From positions 1 through 6,968 of the forward strand of contig JAFYOF010000005.1 in NCBI GenBank assembly GCA_017560305.1: a stretch of DNA of 6,968 nt. The letters are read 5' to 3'. The notes under the pieces are model-generated. The model saw only the letters and a program-made list of their open reading frames with translations, made no database searches and was not told the origin of the DNA. This stretch comes from Alistipes sp. (GTDB lineage: Bacteria > Bacteroidota > Bacteroidia > Bacteroidales > Rikenellaceae). Both the position numbers and the translations under genes were made by a program. Positions 6,875 through 6,968 of the stretch are shown here, in pieces. How positions within the stretch are numbered: the first letter of the stretch is position 1; each line of letters begins with the position of its first letter.

Positions 6875-6968
6875 CTATTTTACATCGTTCCAGTCATCTG
6901 TTCTAAATGGAACGGCTGGCACACCAAACAAGTTCTTAAGGTTTACCTCGCCGCACACATTGTGGAAC
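6875..6968 (-). CDS. C-terminus of a second, tandem sialate O-acetylesterase-type gene (cut by the window edge)
   Basis: A frame open from the right edge to TAG (complement of 6875-6877) encodes 30 residues, FHNVCGEVNLKN then LFGVPAVPFRTDDWNDVK. The end is strikingly like the end of the complete downstream esterase (ILGVPVPPFRTDNWNDVR), with GVP, PFRTD and WNDV identical. This C-terminal signature is common in Bacteroidales members of the family, so I read it as a paralogous neighbour whose body lies outside the window. Only the tail is visible, so its catalytic state cannot be judged. It ends 16 bp before the next ATG with no promoter or terminator between. Confidence 0.8.
   Translation of the reverse strand, partial: FHNVCGEVNLKNLFGVPAVPFRTDDWNDVK

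Noticed and set aside
1..6968. CRISPR array, tRNA, rRNA, insertion sequence or phage genes
   Set aside because: No regularly spaced repeats, no cloverleaf-like or rRNA-like stretch, and no transposase, integrase or phage protein seen on either strand.

Overview
This window reads as a chromosomal segment of a Bacteroidota bacterium, most likely order Bacteroidales (a gut or oral type such as Bacteroides, Prevotella or Alistipes; I cannot separate these). The evidence is the Bacteroidota-type omega/Rpb6 subunit next to a BamD lipoprotein, a BACON-domain lipoprotein, a fimbrillin (Mfa-like) lipoprotein, a C10 (streptopain-like) peptidase, and TAnnTTTG-type -7 promoter elements. Start codons have little Shine-Dalgarno sequence in front of them. 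Every gene lies on the minus strand, so transcription runs from the right edge to the left.

Right end (about 5419-6968): two tandem sialate O-acetylesterase-type SGNH hydrolases, 16 bp apart. The upstream copy is cut by the window edge and only its last 30 residues are visible. The complete copy has a signal peptide and probably removes O-acetyl esters from sialic acids or other glycans. Its active-site motifs carry two unusual cysteines. A non-coding stretch of about 245 bp follows, with an imperfect terminator-like inverted repeat and the promoter of the next operon.

Middle (about 1425-5215): a compact three-gene operon. A promoter (TATCTTTG) leads into a two-BACON lipoprotein, a lipoprotein with a fimbrillin-like body and a short WGDG/leucine-rich-type C-terminal cap, and a secreted C10 cysteine peptidase with an intact active site and a possible T9SS-like C-terminal tail. 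The gaps are 2 bp and 15 bp, and a good intrinsic terminator lies 20 bp past the peptidase stop. I read this as a cell-surface/extracellular protease module; whether the lipoproteins anchor, inhibit or target the protease is open. It is the most interesting part of the window.

Left end (1-1248): a second -7 element (TAATTTTG), then bamD (outer-membrane protein assembly) and the omega-subunit gene of RNA polymerase, a conserved housekeeping pair. A further start codon sits 1 bp past the omega stop, but only 8 codons of it are visible. Between the protease terminator and the bamD promoter lies a short, codon-like open stretch that I cannot explain.
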